NCBI GenBank assembly: GCA_002221725.1
Contig: NJFT01000095.1
Location: 1-64,000, forward strand
DNA from: Scedosporium boydii
Lineage: Eukaryota; Ascomycota; Sordariomycetes; Microascales; Microascaceae
Reading direction: 5' to 3'
DNA length: 64,000 nt
Under the pieces are notes generated by a model. It worked only from the letters and a program-made list of their open reading frames with translations. It searched no databases and was not told the DNA's origin. The stretch's first letter is position 1; each line of letters begins with the position of its first letter. This document shows positions 1 to 11,851 of the stretch, one piece after another. Position numbers and translations under genes: made by a program.

Positions 1-692
1 ATTTGAAGTGGATTGGAATTGGAATGGTTGAGGAATTCCAGTTGGAATGTGGGAAATGTTGAAATGGCGGTGTGGAATTTGGGGTGGCCGAAAGTGGGGG
101 GTGGCCGCAAGTGGGGGGTCCAACTTATACCTCTCCCTCCCGTCAGTTGTGGCAGAGATGGCACGAGCCTCAGTCATTTCTTTTCTCCCTGTGTCGCCGT
201 GCCATTATCACGCTGTTATTACTCTCAGTATAGATCACATCATTGATGTGAATGAGGCTACGTAAAGATGGAGTTAGGGTGATTATAATTTATTGCATTG
301 TCTGGGTCGGAATTGCAGACATTCTCAGTGCTTTAAAGGGTTAATTTCGCGAATCGCTCACGGCATGTTCCTGAGGCATCAACACTGCACAAATCGCCAT
401 AGCCGGGCATTTTACGTGGTGAGTCACGTTGGCCTTGACTACCTGATATTGAGGTATTCGGTCTCCATAATAAACAGGTTCATGGGAGATTGTGAGTCGA
501 AGATGAGGATGAGAAACAGCAAATTGTCCCGTGCTGACCGAAATCAGAGCGAGAAGGGGAGATTAGACACTGGATGTATCACGTGATGTTGTAAGACCGC
601 GGTCAATATTAACACTACAAAAGAGAAAGAGAAAACATAAGAAACGGAGAAGAAACATTGAAGTGTTGTAAGGTTATACATCCCTTCAGAAG
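1..692. other. Intergenic, no gene seen
   Basis: Only short overlapping frames with no recognisable protein are present. The stretch contains a G-rich low-complexity part at about 60-120. It would hold the promoter of the 2EXR gene that starts at 693. Confidence 0.5.
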
Positions 693-1852
693 ATGAGCCA
701 CCAAAGGGCGACTCGTTCGGGCTCTTCGGCTTCTCGTCGCCCGACGACCCAGGCACGCTCAAGGAAAGAGGCAGGACACTTCACGCTCTTTAGGAACCTA
801 CCCAAAGAGCTCCGCTTCAGGGTCTACGAGCTCGCATTCCCCCGCCGCGTTCTACACTTCTGTCAACACGAGTTGATTGTAGAGCCCCTGGGCCCGCCTG
901 TTATCGCCCAAGCATGTCGTGAGGCCTGGGAGTTCGCCAAGGCCCAGTATCGCTGTCTCACCTACCGTGCCCCCAAGCCGCCCGAACACACATTTGTCGA
1001 TCTCCCCACGACCTGCGACCGCCACAGCAGACGTGGTTCAATCCTCGCGTGGATGTCCTCTGCATTGACTCCGAATACAATGACGTGGTATATCATTATG
1101 ACCCAAGGGATGTGTCGGACATTGTAAGCAAGGGGGGCATCGCGCAAATCGAGACGTACGTGAGCAATGCCAACGTCCAGGGGCTTGAAGAGCCTTCGAC
1201 GTATTTAAAGCTTGTGCACTCGATACTGCCCTTTGCCAAGATTGCCGAGGCTGTCGTGGTGCAACCATCGCTTAAGAGGACGGTCATCTTACACCGTGAC
1301 TTCTTCCCTTACGCCGACGATAGGATTTTTCCCAAGCTGAAGACCGTCATCATCGCAGTCCAACGTATGGACTGGGATGATAGTGGGCTCATTCCCGGAT
1401 ATGGCGACCCACTACCGAAGTGGTCCGTATGTGTCCTCGACGCGTATAGCCCTGCCTTCGCCCAGCAGGCGGATTCGGAATTTGGCCAACTCGACCCGGC
1501 GCGGCTATTGAAGTTGCTGCGCGCTAGTAAGCGGCAGGCGAGGATTGGCCGGACCTCTTGGGACTTGGAGCAGCCTCGTGATCGTGGGGTCGAGGTTTCC
1601 GGCATCATGCCCGACCCGGATAAGCTCTCCCGGCTTGATTTCGTCAATATGTGGCTACGAGCGGCGTATTTCCTCCGGAAGGGATATACCACGTCGGAAC
1701 TTGGGGACGGACAGTACCTGGACTATCGGCGCTGGTTTGGGTATGAGCAAAGGGATCCGGAGGCTGATGCTGCAATGGAGGAATGGAGGAACGATGGTAC
1801 GCTACCTCATTTCGAGCCCGCGCTAGTAGTTCACAAAGCCCCTCTTGTTTAA
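693..1852 (+). CDS. 2EXR-domain protein with a frame break (intron or indel)
   Basis: The first frame (693 to about 1020) begins with a basic Ser/Thr/Arg-rich leader. It then reads FRNLPKELRFRVYELAF, which fits the 2EXR motif (F..LP.ELR..I/V). Part two (in frame at 1049-1852) has the expected continuation, with W-F-N-P-R-V-D-V followed by two degenerate repeats and an acidic C-terminus. The 2EXR family is widespread in filamentous fungi and has no established biochemical role. The two parts lie in different frames and the change must fall between about 990 and 1030. An intron would need a length of 2 modulo 3. I find no convincing donor: GTCTCA at 954 to CAG at 1030 gives 77 bp and the right phase, but it is a weak site. 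A one-base indel, making this a pseudogene, is the alternative. The product would be roughly 380 residues. Confidence 0.7.
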
Positions 1853-2435
1853 CTGCCCAGATAATAACGTGAGGATACATGGGCCATTCTCCCATGCCTG
1901 GTTGTTATGATCATTTAGAAGCATTCCGAGTCAGAGTTGTCCTGTGGGTCGGACATTCTCTTAGGCGGACTTTACAGAGTACACGTAATAGCTCCAAACT
2001 CCTTTCACAGCGTGTAAGATCTCAATCTCCACTGCTAATATCGTGTTGTTCAAGGCAAATATTCGTTATTGTCCGCGCCCTAGATCCGGTCTCCTCGTAA
2101 AGAAATCATCGCGACACTAATATCATTACCACTCCTTACTGCATCATCGGCAACCGAGATCCATCCCAGGCCTTATCATAAGGCACCGCTAGGTTTTCAG
2201 GCTCTATCCTTACATATACAACCGACACATCAACATCAAGTTGGCTCTTCTTCCCGAACTTGACGGCAGAACAACCGATCTCTCATCGTCCACAGTAAAG
2301 TCTTGCCGGACTTGCACTTCTTAATCCCTCTAAATAGCCACTTCAATTAGCTTATGTTCACAAAAAAGCTCAGGACTCAAGGGTTCCATACGCACAAAGA
2401 GTGATGCAAACCGGGAAAACACAGCCCTACTAATC
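1853..2435. other. Intergenic between convergent genes
   Basis: This is a convergent spacer between the 2EXR gene and the minus-strand GH93-type gene. I see no gene in it; it should contain the two 3' ends. Confidence 0.5.
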
Positions 2436-3646
2436 TCATTCAATTAATTTCGTCAGGTTCATCACAGTTACCGTGAACGGAGTTCGTAGTCCTGCCCTCA
2501 TGTTATCAAAAGTCTCGCCGCCGAAAATCAAAAGGTGATCATGGTATTGCTGGAGGACATGAACGGCTCGACTGTATGTTGACCCAGTGGGAGTGTCGTG
2601 GTCCTCCCATCCGTCAAGGGCTCCTCCGAGGCGATTCGTATATACTGCACTGCTATCGGCATCGGACACTATGATTGTGCCATTTGGCCCTCCGACCGGG
2701 CTCCATGTCACGTACGGACTAGAATTAGGCGCCTTCTCCTTGTTGATAATGATTGGAAGACCCTCGGAGAACCTGAAGTCAAGAGGAGTATCGGCGAGAC
2801 GGTAGTAGACCGGGTAGTTGGCTCCGTGAGAGCTGGGATTCCCAACGGGGAACTCATAGACAACTATCCATTTCTCGACGGGCGGGATCCAAGCCACAAC
2901 GGTCATTCCTAGACGCGCTAGATATTCCTCGTAAGACACGTCGTCTACAGGCGAGTTCCATGTCTCTAGATCAGTCGATATTTGGTGGGTGAGCTTCTGA
3001 CCATGGTCAGGGTCACGCTGGTCAGAGTAGAAGCAGACCAAAGAGTGATTGTAAACCCTGCAAGGGAAAAAAGGGGGGGAAGTCATCAGCATTAGGCCAT
3101 AATCAAAATGTATTTTTTTGGTTCTTGCATCTTACAGTAGTACGGTTCCCAAATAGGGTCCGCACCGTTGGTCGTATCGGGGGCACCTCCTTGGGCGATG
3201 TGACTGACAAACTCCCACGACCTTGCACCGTCCTTGCTGGCGTAAAGATCGATGCGCGTACCCTCACTAATCCAACTATTACCTGAAGCCAAGATTGTCC
3301 CAGCGTCATATCGGCCCAGCGGCTCGGTCAACTCGGTGAGAGGTTGGGCCGGGAATCCCCAACCATTGTGGGTATCGTGTAGATCTGAGACCCACTCCCA
3401 ACTAGCACCTCCATCGCGGCTTTCAAAAACGGGGAAGAAAGCAGGATCATGATTAAGCAGAGAGGAAGTTGTGAGAATCGTGCCGTCTGATAGCTCAGTA
3501 AAGCGCGGGTAGGTGATACTCTCATCTCCTACAGGCTGGTAGATCGTATTGTTCACGAAGAACACGAAGGGTTTTGGCGAACTAGAACCTGCGGCAGTAG
3601 AAGTAAATGCTACCAGCAGAGCTGTAGCTATGGAGATGGCAGCCAA
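2436..3646 (-). CDS. Secreted GH93-type exo-arabinanase (BNR/Asp-box propeller), two exons
   Basis: The protein starts at 3646 with a short signal peptide (alanine/valine-rich, ending near TAAG). The mature part reads as a sialidase-superfamily beta-propeller: YPRFTELSDGTIL, an Asp-box-like SRDGGASWEW, ASKDGARSWEFVSHI, then YSDQRDPDHGQKLTHQ, SPYVTWSPVGG and a final LLIFGG blade. This order matches fungal GH93 exo-1,5-alpha-L-arabinanases, which release arabinobiose from arabinan outside the cell. Exon 2 starts at 3057 after a pyrimidine-rich tract and CAG. The donor is unclear: GTAAGA at 3135 is the better site but gives the wrong phase, while GTACTA at 3143 keeps the frame but shortens the WEP...VYN segment by about three residues relative to the family. 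The gene may therefore carry a one-base lesion. Total coding length is about 375 residues, normal for the family. The neighbouring genes are other wall-degrading esterases. Confidence 0.75.
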
Positions 3647-5949
3647 GGTTATGGTGTCTTATGCTAAACAAGATTATTCAATATGGAAATAATGGAGGAA
3701 GAAAAGGGTGGCGGTGAGAGAGGGTTCCTAAGTACGAAGCCATGGATTGGAAGCCTCTCAGTATATGCTATATAAATACAATCATTTTCTTGACATTAAA
3801 AGTACGTGATTCTCTCACGGACCATATGGCGTTGGGCGAATTCAGCCTCGAGTGATGTAGTCAATTTACGATCAGGCGCTTGGGGCTGCATCATTTAATG
3901 TGCATGGTTCAGTCCAACTTTAATTTCCAGTTGCCGAAATGAACTGCCGGGATCTATTCAATATCCAGCTACTATTCCTGAGATTAATAAACGATAGCCA
4001 GCAACTCACTAACGCGCAATTAAAGTGAGAAAGAAACCCCCCCCCGAAGTATGGTACGGTTTGGATGGATAGGCTCTCGCTGACACCGCTGAGAGTGCAA
4101 AGGAGAGGCAACCTTGACGACCCGGAACGTGCTGGCGGACATCCGGAACACGAAATCAGAAGCACGGAATGCTTAGATTTTCCATCTCAAGTTTAGGAAA
4201 GCAGGATTTCATTTTGGATATTGCATCGGAGGACAGTTTTTCGCTGTGATGGCCATGTATCATGCTCGCTTCGCATTCCATCTGTCGAGTATGCAAGTCC
4301 TGATGGAGAGAATCTATCCGCTCCACTAATAAAACTCAGATAAGATGAACGGTCCGAAATCTAAAACCAGATTTTATTTTGATATTATTTTGCCTAGGTT
4401 GGCGCCGTATCAACAGTCTTTTAGACCACGCGTTCCCATTTAACCTCTCTCCTGCCATGACAGGTTGAAAAAATTACAGTGGAATGACTTCGCTCGGGCC
4501 CTACATCTGGGTCAATTATGGTAAGTGCCGTTGGAACGGCCGATAACGAATTTATATGCACAGTTATATATTATCTTCGAGACATCGGAATTCTGAATTC
4601 GTGGATGAACTCCGAACTTGGGTTATAAGTGGGGATTTCTTTCCGCGCCGACATTGCTGCTCTCGGTGAGATATCATAGATGAAGCTTACAAGTGGTTAA
4701 AAGCTTTTATGCAAGTTCTGCACGACTTTGAAGTATAATGCATGGAATATACTTGGGTTTATCAAATCAATCATATGCGGGTACAAGCCGATGTCCTCAT
4801 GAAGTCCAAATTGTAGGTGGAGAAATGAGGAGCGGAGTCAGGGAACATATCCGTTTCGTCGAAGGGCCTACTGGGTTTTGTAGCCGGTGCGGGCTGCAGG
4901 TACGTGGCCGTTAGCTTTCCAACTCGCTCCCTCTTTCACAATGTCATTCCTACTACGGCCTCCTAAGCGGGCCAAGACGGTCTCCCTATTAAGCCATAGC
5001 ATGGATACTGTTTCTTCGTTGGGCAAGAATTCGCCCGCCTGACTTGCGAACGGCTTCGATGGTGAGGGGATCGTATTGCTGCTGAAGCTCTCAAGTTTAT
5101 GTATTACCCATAAAATAGCATTGAAGCCTTCCAATTGACTTCGGAAACCATTACATCCATCCGCTTAAGTGGAGTCTAGAGCCAGAATCATTATCTTGGC
5201 TCTTTCCGATTAAGACATTGCCCTCCCCACCAGGGCTAGTAGGCTAAACGGGCGGAAGCGGGTGTGGAGTACACACGTACTTGTTGAGGTTGAAAGCGCC
5301 AAGACGGTTAACGTCTATTTTGACAGTACTCTAGCCACCTCGCGAGGACCAGCTTTCCAGGGCCGAGGTGATTTGCGGAGTTGGGAAAGGGGATCAAGGA
5401 GAGAAAAAGGGGGGGGGGGGGGCCAACAGGCTAAAGAACTGGGATTGAGCAAATGAGTACTCCGTGATGCAGTGGGCGTTTCCCAGCGCTTCTCTCTTTA
5501 TGAAGCACGGATTGCCAGAAGATTAAATAGCTGTATTGAGCCGCTGTCACTATCATGCTATGCGGAGTATGCAGGTTCTGTCGAATACGGGTATGGGTAA
5601 TCAACAAAGGTATTATTTTTAATTGATCGGCTATCGATTCGGCACTTATATCCTCTGCTGCCCAGGAACATTGGAGAGCCCCAGGCAGCAAACCCTGTTT
5701 CCACAAAATAGATCTGTTCAGTGCATCTGGGCAGTACACCAACATTTTCACGACATGGCTGGCCCCTACATGGTGTCGATATCGACTTCGTCCCCGAAAG
5801 CCAGTGTGTATTTATCAACCGTCTCACATCCCTTTCCCAGAAGAACTCGGAAATGTCTAGTCATCAAATTCCTTTCTACACTGTCTCTATCCACTTTCCC
5901 AAGTTTCTGTTCAGTCACTTAACTAGTATCTCTTGAATTACTCGCAAGC
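3647..5949. other. Intergenic, with C9 and G14 homopolymers
   Basis: This is a divergent spacer between the GH93-type gene and the plus-strand feruloyl esterase, and presumably holds both promoters. I see no protein-coding gene. It contains a run of nine C near 4037 and 14 consecutive G at 5409-5422. The remaining short frames look random. Confidence 0.5.
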
Positions 5950-6813
5950 ATGCCGAGGCTGACAACAATCGTAATGACCACGGCACTTCTTGTTCTGGCA
6001 TCACTTCGCCCGGTGCTCGGCGCGAACTCGGCCGGGTGTGGGAGAAATCCGACGATAACCAGCCAACAGTATACCATTACAGTTAACGGCAAGCAGCGTC
6101 AGTACATTGTGAGGGTCCCTGCTACGTACGACAAGGATCACGCATACCGCCTAATCTTTACGTGGCACCAACTTGGCGGGAGCGCCACCAAGATTATCAA
6201 CGGAGAGGATCCGAACCAGGGTGGTGCATTGCCATTTTACGGCTTGCTGACACACGCAAACGACAGCGCCATATTCGTCGTTCCGAACGGACTGAACGGC
6301 GGTTGGGGTAACCAAGGAGGCGAGGACGTTGCGTTCTTTGACGAAATGGTAAAGGTCGTCGAGGAGGACCTCTGTGTTGACGCCTCCCTCCGCTTTTCGA
6401 CCGGTTTCAGCTACGGCGGCGCCATGTCGTATGCTCTTGCATGCGCCCGGCCCAACGATATCCGCGCTGTTGCAGTCATATCGGGTTCGCTGCTCAGTGG
6501 ATGTGCCGGGGGAACACAACCGGTCGCATTCTACGGACAGCATGGTACTTCGGACTCGGTTCTTCCAGTCAGTGGTGGCCGTCAGTTACGTGACAACTTT
6601 GTGAGGAATAACGGATGCAGTCCAGTCGCGGAACCACAGCCTCAGGGAGGAAGGTCTGTCAAGACCGTGTACGAAGGCTGCACCGAAGGCCACCCAGTCA
6701 CCTGGGTGATTCATAACGGAGACCACAATCCGTCTCAGGTGGACAGCGGATCATCTACGCCATTTGCCCCCGGAAATACTTGGGAGTTCTTTTCTCAGTT
6801 TGCTTCGAAATAG
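5950..6813 (+). CDS. faeC: Feruloyl esterase, FaeC type, intronless
   Basis: A 287-residue secreted esterase with an N-terminal signal peptide (residues 1-24, ending VLGA). The mature start is SAGCGRNP, typical of the FaeC group. Family landmarks in order are the oxyanion-side segment TWHQLGGSA, VVPNGLNGGWGNQGGEDV, the nucleophile elbow GFSYGGAM (G-x-S-x-G), ALACARP, an internal YGQHGTSDSVLP carrying the likely acid Asp, and near the C-terminus NGDHNPSQ with the likely catalytic His. FaeC-type enzymes cut ferulic and other hydroxycinnamic esters from arabinose side chains of xylan and pectin outside the cell. Length equals that of characterised relatives. A second copy lies at 10908-11851 on the other strand. 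Gene-symbol assignment is by family resemblance only. Confidence 0.88.
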   Translation: MPRLTTIVMTTALLVLASLRPVLGANSAGCGRNPTITSQQYTITVNGKQRQYIVRVPATYDKDHAYRLIFTWHQLGGSATKIINGEDPNQGGALPFYGLLTHANDSAIFVVPNGLNGGWGNQGGEDVAFFDEMVKVVEEDLCVDASLRFSTGFSYGGAMSYALACARPNDIRAVAVISGSLLSGCAGGTQPVAFYGQHGTSDSVLPVSGGRQLRDNFVRNNGCSPVAEPQPQGGRSVKTVYEGCTEGHPVTWVIHNGDHNPSQVDSGSSTPFAPGNTWEFFSQFASK

Positions 6814-7844
6814 TTTCATTCCGATGGAAATAGAGCAGCACCTATCTGTTACAATCTCAATATCAATACTGTGTCCTATGACTCCTAAGTAAGCCCAGAT
6901 TTTCCAAAGGCCAACCTGGCCAGAACAGATAGACAGGAAAATGGTGAAATGACGAGAAACCGCCAATAATGAAGCGACGGGCCGAGGGAGGCGGGAATAT
7001 TGTTCTTACAACAGACTATGCGCCACCTAAATCCTCTATCACTTTCGGGTCCGCCATCTTGCGAAGTTGCAGCCTCAGCGCGGGCGTCGAGGCTGCCATT
7101 TCCAACGTATTCCTTCGGATGACTAGCCGCCGGATATCGAGGCCGAATCGCAGCGAGCGACTCAAATGCATGTCGACAACACGGCCACTTTATGCGAGGT
7201 CAGAGGCGAGCGACTTTAATTGGTTAATGTACATGACATTGTGTATGCCCCGGTCTCTTCGGCAGATCTTGGACAGGAGTTCGGTTGCCGTTGAGGGTGA
7301 CAGCTAGATTATATGCCACAAAGGACTCCGTCATGCCTATTCGCGCGCTTCGCTGCTCTGTATATGCATAATCAAGCTGCAGCTGGGGACGGGGGGGCCG
7401 ACTACGACGCCTTTGGGGACGTGGTCATAGATGTCCCGCCATCCTTTTACTTATAGTCTCGTCCGAGAGGTTAATCTTGACAAAATCGTCGGAAAATTAA
7501 GCGGTTAGCTTTTCAAGAAGAAAATACGTTAACTAATTAACTTGGCAGCAGTACAAACACAGCAATTAAAGATGGGCGTAAACGACCCATATCTCCTCCT
7601 TTCAAGACCGGAGTGTTCTGTCGCCAATGGATGATACGAAGAAGAGCCAGGCGATATCATATTAGATCGTTCGACCTTTGGCAGAGACACAATTGATCAG
7701 CAGCATAGCTAGTAGGATGACGAAACTATATTTTAAAGAACGAAGAGGGGAGATGCGCGAGATCATTTTGTGCTATTGGCTATTTACATTCACCACCCTT
7801 TTTACATCGAACATCACGCAAGGTTTTTTTCTTTTTCCACACCT
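6814..7844. other. Intergenic between convergent esterase genes
   Basis: A spacer between the converging FaeC-type and acetylxylan esterase genes. A 112-codon plus frame at 6969-7307 has no family resemblance and is probably chance. No other feature seen. Confidence 0.5.
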
Positions 7845-8790
7845 TTAATCCATCAGCCCAAAGAAGCGAAGTGTAAACTCCTCATTGACGGGTGCTGTGT
7901 GCCCAACACCCTGTCCAAAGAAACCCATAACATTGGCACCATTATCACCGTAGAGGATTTGGGTGTACGCCGCCGAGGGGACGCCCGTGACGTTCTGGGT
8001 GTTCGTCTCGCCCCATATAGCCGACCACTGCTTTAGGGCCTCCACCGCACACTGTGGTCTGACGAGGAAATCCGAGTTACCATGCCAGATCTGCATGCGG
8101 GTCCGGCGGCCCTCGTAGCCAGGGTACGAGTTATGGACAAAGGCTGCCCACTCCTCAGGGGTATGCGTGAGTCCCTGGGCGCAGGTTTGGTTAGGCGACA
8201 TAGGAGTTGCAGACGGAGCGCCAGCAAAACAGGCATGAGCAACACCGGAGTATGCAGAACCAGCCTCAAAGACGTCGGGGTACGAGCCTGCAAGCACGTT
8301 GGTCATCATGGCGCCTGAAGAGGAGCCCATGACGTATACATGCTCTGGGTCTCCACTGTAAGTTTTAAGAGCGTAGTTCACCATATTGACGATGGCGAGG
8401 GCATCGCCTCCCTTGCCATGTGTGAGGCTGCCTTCGCTCTGTACGTCCCAGCAGTTATTCATATTGGTAGTGCCGGGGTATATCAAGATGAAGCCAAGCT
8501 CGTCGGCATACGAAGGCATTCTTGTTCCCCGGTACCAGGAGGTTGCACTGCCGCCGCAAGGGTGGAGCTATAAAAAGCTAGATTTAGCGGATGAAGTGTT
8601 ACTCACGCTATCGCTGGAGACGGGCTCTTACATTGACAATGATGGCAGGCGATTCTGCAAGTTTATCAGGCACATACTCGAACATCTGGATTTTCGTTGG
8701 GTTCTCGCCGAAGTTTGTAACTTGGTTTAAGCTAGCGCCAAATGCCCTCGAAACAGCGAAGAGGGCCACAGCCAACTTGTAGAGTGCCAT
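7845..8790 (-). CDS. axeA: Acetylxylan esterase (CE1, AxeA type), two exons
   Basis: Exon 1 is 8790-8632 and exon 2 is 8567-7845. The 64-bp intron runs from GTAAGA to TATAG, has a GCTAAAT branch site and is phase 0. The joined product of 293 residues begins with a signal peptide (ending near FGAS), then LNQVTNFGENPTKIQMFEYVP, a hallmark of fungal CE1 acetylxylan esterases. It continues with NLHPCGGSATSWYRGT, YPGTTNMNNCWDV, the nucleophile motif GSSSGAMMTN and SGVAHACFAG; IWHGNSDFLV likely carries the acid Asp, and a C-terminal GVGHT the catalytic His. The enzyme removes acetyl groups from xylan outside the cell. It carries no carbohydrate-binding module. Its position between two feruloyl esterases fits joint action on decorated hemicellulose. 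Confidence 0.9.
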
Positions 8791-10907
8791 TGTCGCTCTG
8801 AGTATAGGATTAACAAGAAGACGGAGAAGTGAAGTAGACTGGCTCTCTAACCACGAGGGGCGCGTCGAAATGGCCCGTCTGTGATTTAATCAGGGCTGCT
8901 GGTTGAGAAACCGAGCACACATGCTTTGTTCGGAGTCGATGTTTACCGGAACCCATTTTATAATGTTGCTACGAGCGGCGCCACTTTTGGTTAAATTTTT
9001 GGTGAAATCTTGGTACACGGTTGAACAAACCATGGCTGCTTCGAGGCAGACAGTTTTGGGTAAAATTCTTATTTATGCGCCTGTGATTAAGTTCAAGCCT
9101 TCAGATTACTCCTTTCGTTTGTTACCCGCCATTATTCCCGAGATCCCCAAGCACGTAGCGACAATTTATTTTTCATCTTGCATATTAATATCCGCCCCTT
9201 CAGCTTCAAAACTCATTTGCCGTCCTACCATGCCGATGGGGAGAAGCCAAACCCGGGATTCAAAGTCGGCTTTCGATCCGGTTGTCGTGCAGCCGCATCT
9301 CGACAGCTCGGTCCGCACCTAATATATAAAGTGACGCGTCGTTAGTTCGAAGTGCTTAGATGGGATTTTTGACGAGTATCCTGAGAGTGATACATCCAGG
9401 GCCAGTTCGCCTAATCACCGTGGCCACAGGCTGTTCGGCTTCCACCAAGTATCACCCACGTTGTCATGCCACCCGGCAATGTAAGGGACAGCAAGGAAAT
9501 CACTGAATATCAGCCATTGTCCCATCTGGATAAATGCTTCGTCGGTGTGCCTCCACAGAAAGATCCAGGCGAAGGAATTCATCCCCCATATCTTAATGGG
9601 GTTTAAGTTTTCATCAGCACACCTGTGGGGGGTGCGGCTCACCAATCACTATTCCCATTGAGCGTTTCTTATTAGCCTATGGTAACAAGATTCTGTCGTC
9701 TCCGGACCCTGGCGTATGCGTACTGCCTAGTTATCTCCACTACTAGCTTTTCCAAGCAAGTAGCCTCGATAGGCCATATCTGCGCAATATCGACCGCCAA
9801 CGACACCACCAGGTCCAGGTAGGAGGACCTAACTTCCCTTTATCAACCCCGGTTTGCTGCAGAATTGAGACCACGATTCCTATCTCGGTGATGCGACATG
9901 CGCACCAATGAGCCTGTGAACCTTGATTTTACCCCTCCGCTTAACATGTCGTAGCCGAACGACTTAAGGAGATCTCCCAAAAGAATAGGGTTTGCAGTCC
10001 CACTAAAATGTGAATGACGCATATCATCACTTCACGGGTTACTATTTCCCATGTCAAGAGCGCGGTCATGGGCAGATCTCAATTAATACACTGGCCCCCT
10101 GCTCCCATGGATAAGTTTCGCAGGGTGAACGAAATACCGGGGTCCATCATCCGCTTCACGGCCCTAAGTTGAATATTTTTATAATATATACAAAGGCGGA
10201 CCTGGGGGCTTCATGTGGGTGGCTATTGCCCGCCCCTCCCCCCACATATAAAAATCGTCACCCGAGCTAAGGCTAGGCCTAGCCGGTTGATAGCCGTTTG
10301 GGATCTTCAAAGGAGTCGTAACAGCGTTCGGGTTAACCGATTGAACAGGTGGCCGCCTGTGGTCAGCCTGCGGGTCTAATGGGCATGTTGGACAGAAGCA
10401 AACAGCACAGCACGACATCTGGCAATTGCCCCGCTACGCTTGTTGATGAACCAGAAGTCGAACTGAAACGAAAAGTTCACTCTGTTTAGTGAGCGGAATG
10501 GAGACGACTCTTCCATGCCAATGGGTCTGCGGTCCACTGATTAGTCAAGCCCGCCACGGCAAGCCACGCATTCGCAAAGGTTTTGAATTGTCATCTAAGA
10601 AGCGCGGGGTGTCTGAGAACGTATGGTCCTCTGTAGTTTCAATGCTGAGCATCTCGTGGTGGTCGCCGTGATTCATATTTCCTCGCACCGATGTTTGAGC
10701 GCGATCATTTGAGTGTCTGCGGGCATTTCATATAGAGGACTCTTGAGAAGAAAAATCTCGTTTAAAACACCCGAGGAACGGCTATCTTTGGGAAGATCTC
10801 CTCTCCGTGGCCGCTTTATAAATACTAGCTATTGCTTGGCCCGAATAATCGCTGAAGAGTTCGGCTTCCATGGGGAAGCCGCTTTCCGTTCAGTGGCTCT
10901 ATCCCTT
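8791..10907. other. Intergenic, possibly with remnants
   Basis: No complete gene is seen. A minus frame at 9415-9645 encodes an unusually tryptophan-rich stretch, and another at 10179-10418 is proline-rich. Neither has a start and splice context that I could link into a gene, so they may be decayed coding sequence or chance. Confidence 0.4.
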
Positions 10908-11851
10908 TTATTCAAACTGAGACAAAAATTGCCAGAAGTTAGGTCCAGCCATCGGCTCACTATTACCCTCATCAGCATATTCGGGGGTGTGTGTGCCATC
11001 AAATATTACCCATGTAACAGGGAACCCGTCGGCACAACCCTTATAGTCAATCTTCGTGGCTTGGTTGCCGTTGGGCTGTGGCTCGGGGGTGACGGGGCTG
11101 CACCCGTTGGCCTCGATAATTGTATCACGGATAGCTCGGCCCATCGTGTCGATATTGAGAACCTATACGTTTGAAGATAGAGTCAGTTACCCGTAAAGCC
11201 TCTATTTCGATCATCTCAATACGCTGTCTATACCTGATCCCGACTTCCGTGTTGCTGATACGTCGCGATAGGGCCTGAGGGTCTGCCCCCCTCACACCCG
11301 GACATGGAGCCACCGCTAAGGATACCAATGGCACGGAACTTGGATGCGCGCGCACAGGCGAGGGCATATGAGATTGCGCCACCGTAGCTGAAGCCGGTCG
11401 AGAAGCGAAGGTCTTGATCAACACAGAGCGCCGCTTCGATCTCCTCAATCATCCCGTCCACAAAGTCGATGTCCTCACCACCCACATTACCCCAGCCCAT
11501 CATGTTAAATGCGGAGCCGGCCACCTGGCCATTGGGCGACACGAAGATGGCGGTGTTGTTGGCTAGAGGCGGAAGACCATAGTAGGGCTCAGTTCCCATG
11601 CCTCCGTCCGCGATTTGCTGGGCGCTGCCACCGAGAGCATGAAAGGTGAAGATGAGTTTATACTGGTGATCCGGGGAGTAATTATCGGGCACTTTGAGGA
11701 TGTATTCTCGCTGTTTGCCCTTGATATCAATGGTGTGCTTTCCGGCAGTTAGCTGGGCGGCCTTGCCACAACCGGGCGAAGCCGTGGCAATGGCAGTGCC
11801 AATTCGAAGAGCGGCAACAACGGCGAAAGTAGACTGAATGAACCTCATCAT
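10908..11851 (-). CDS. Feruloyl esterase, FaeC type, second copy, two exons
   Basis: Exon 1 is 11851-11234 and exon 2 is 11162-10908. The 71-bp intron (GTATAG to GTATAG) is phase 0 and rebuilds SRDQVLNIDTMGRAIRD, the expected family segment. The signal peptide ends near ATAS, followed by PGCGKAAQL. The same landmarks as the copy at 5950 are present: TFHALGGSAQ, VSPNGQ, GWGNVGGEDIDF, the nucleophile elbow GFSYGGAI, ALACARA and FDGTHTPEY near the C-terminus. The protein is about 290 residues. It is clearly diverged from the first copy and, unlike it, contains an intron, so a recent tandem duplication is unlikely. Predicted role is extracellular cleavage of hydroxycinnamate esters. Confidence 0.88.

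Noticed and set aside
6151..6543. 130-codon minus frame
   Set aside because: Antisense to the intronless feruloyl esterase gene.
9415..9645. Trp-rich minus frame of 76 codons
   Set aside because: The composition is striking but I could not connect it to another exon or a family. Kept only as a possible remnant in the intergenic note.
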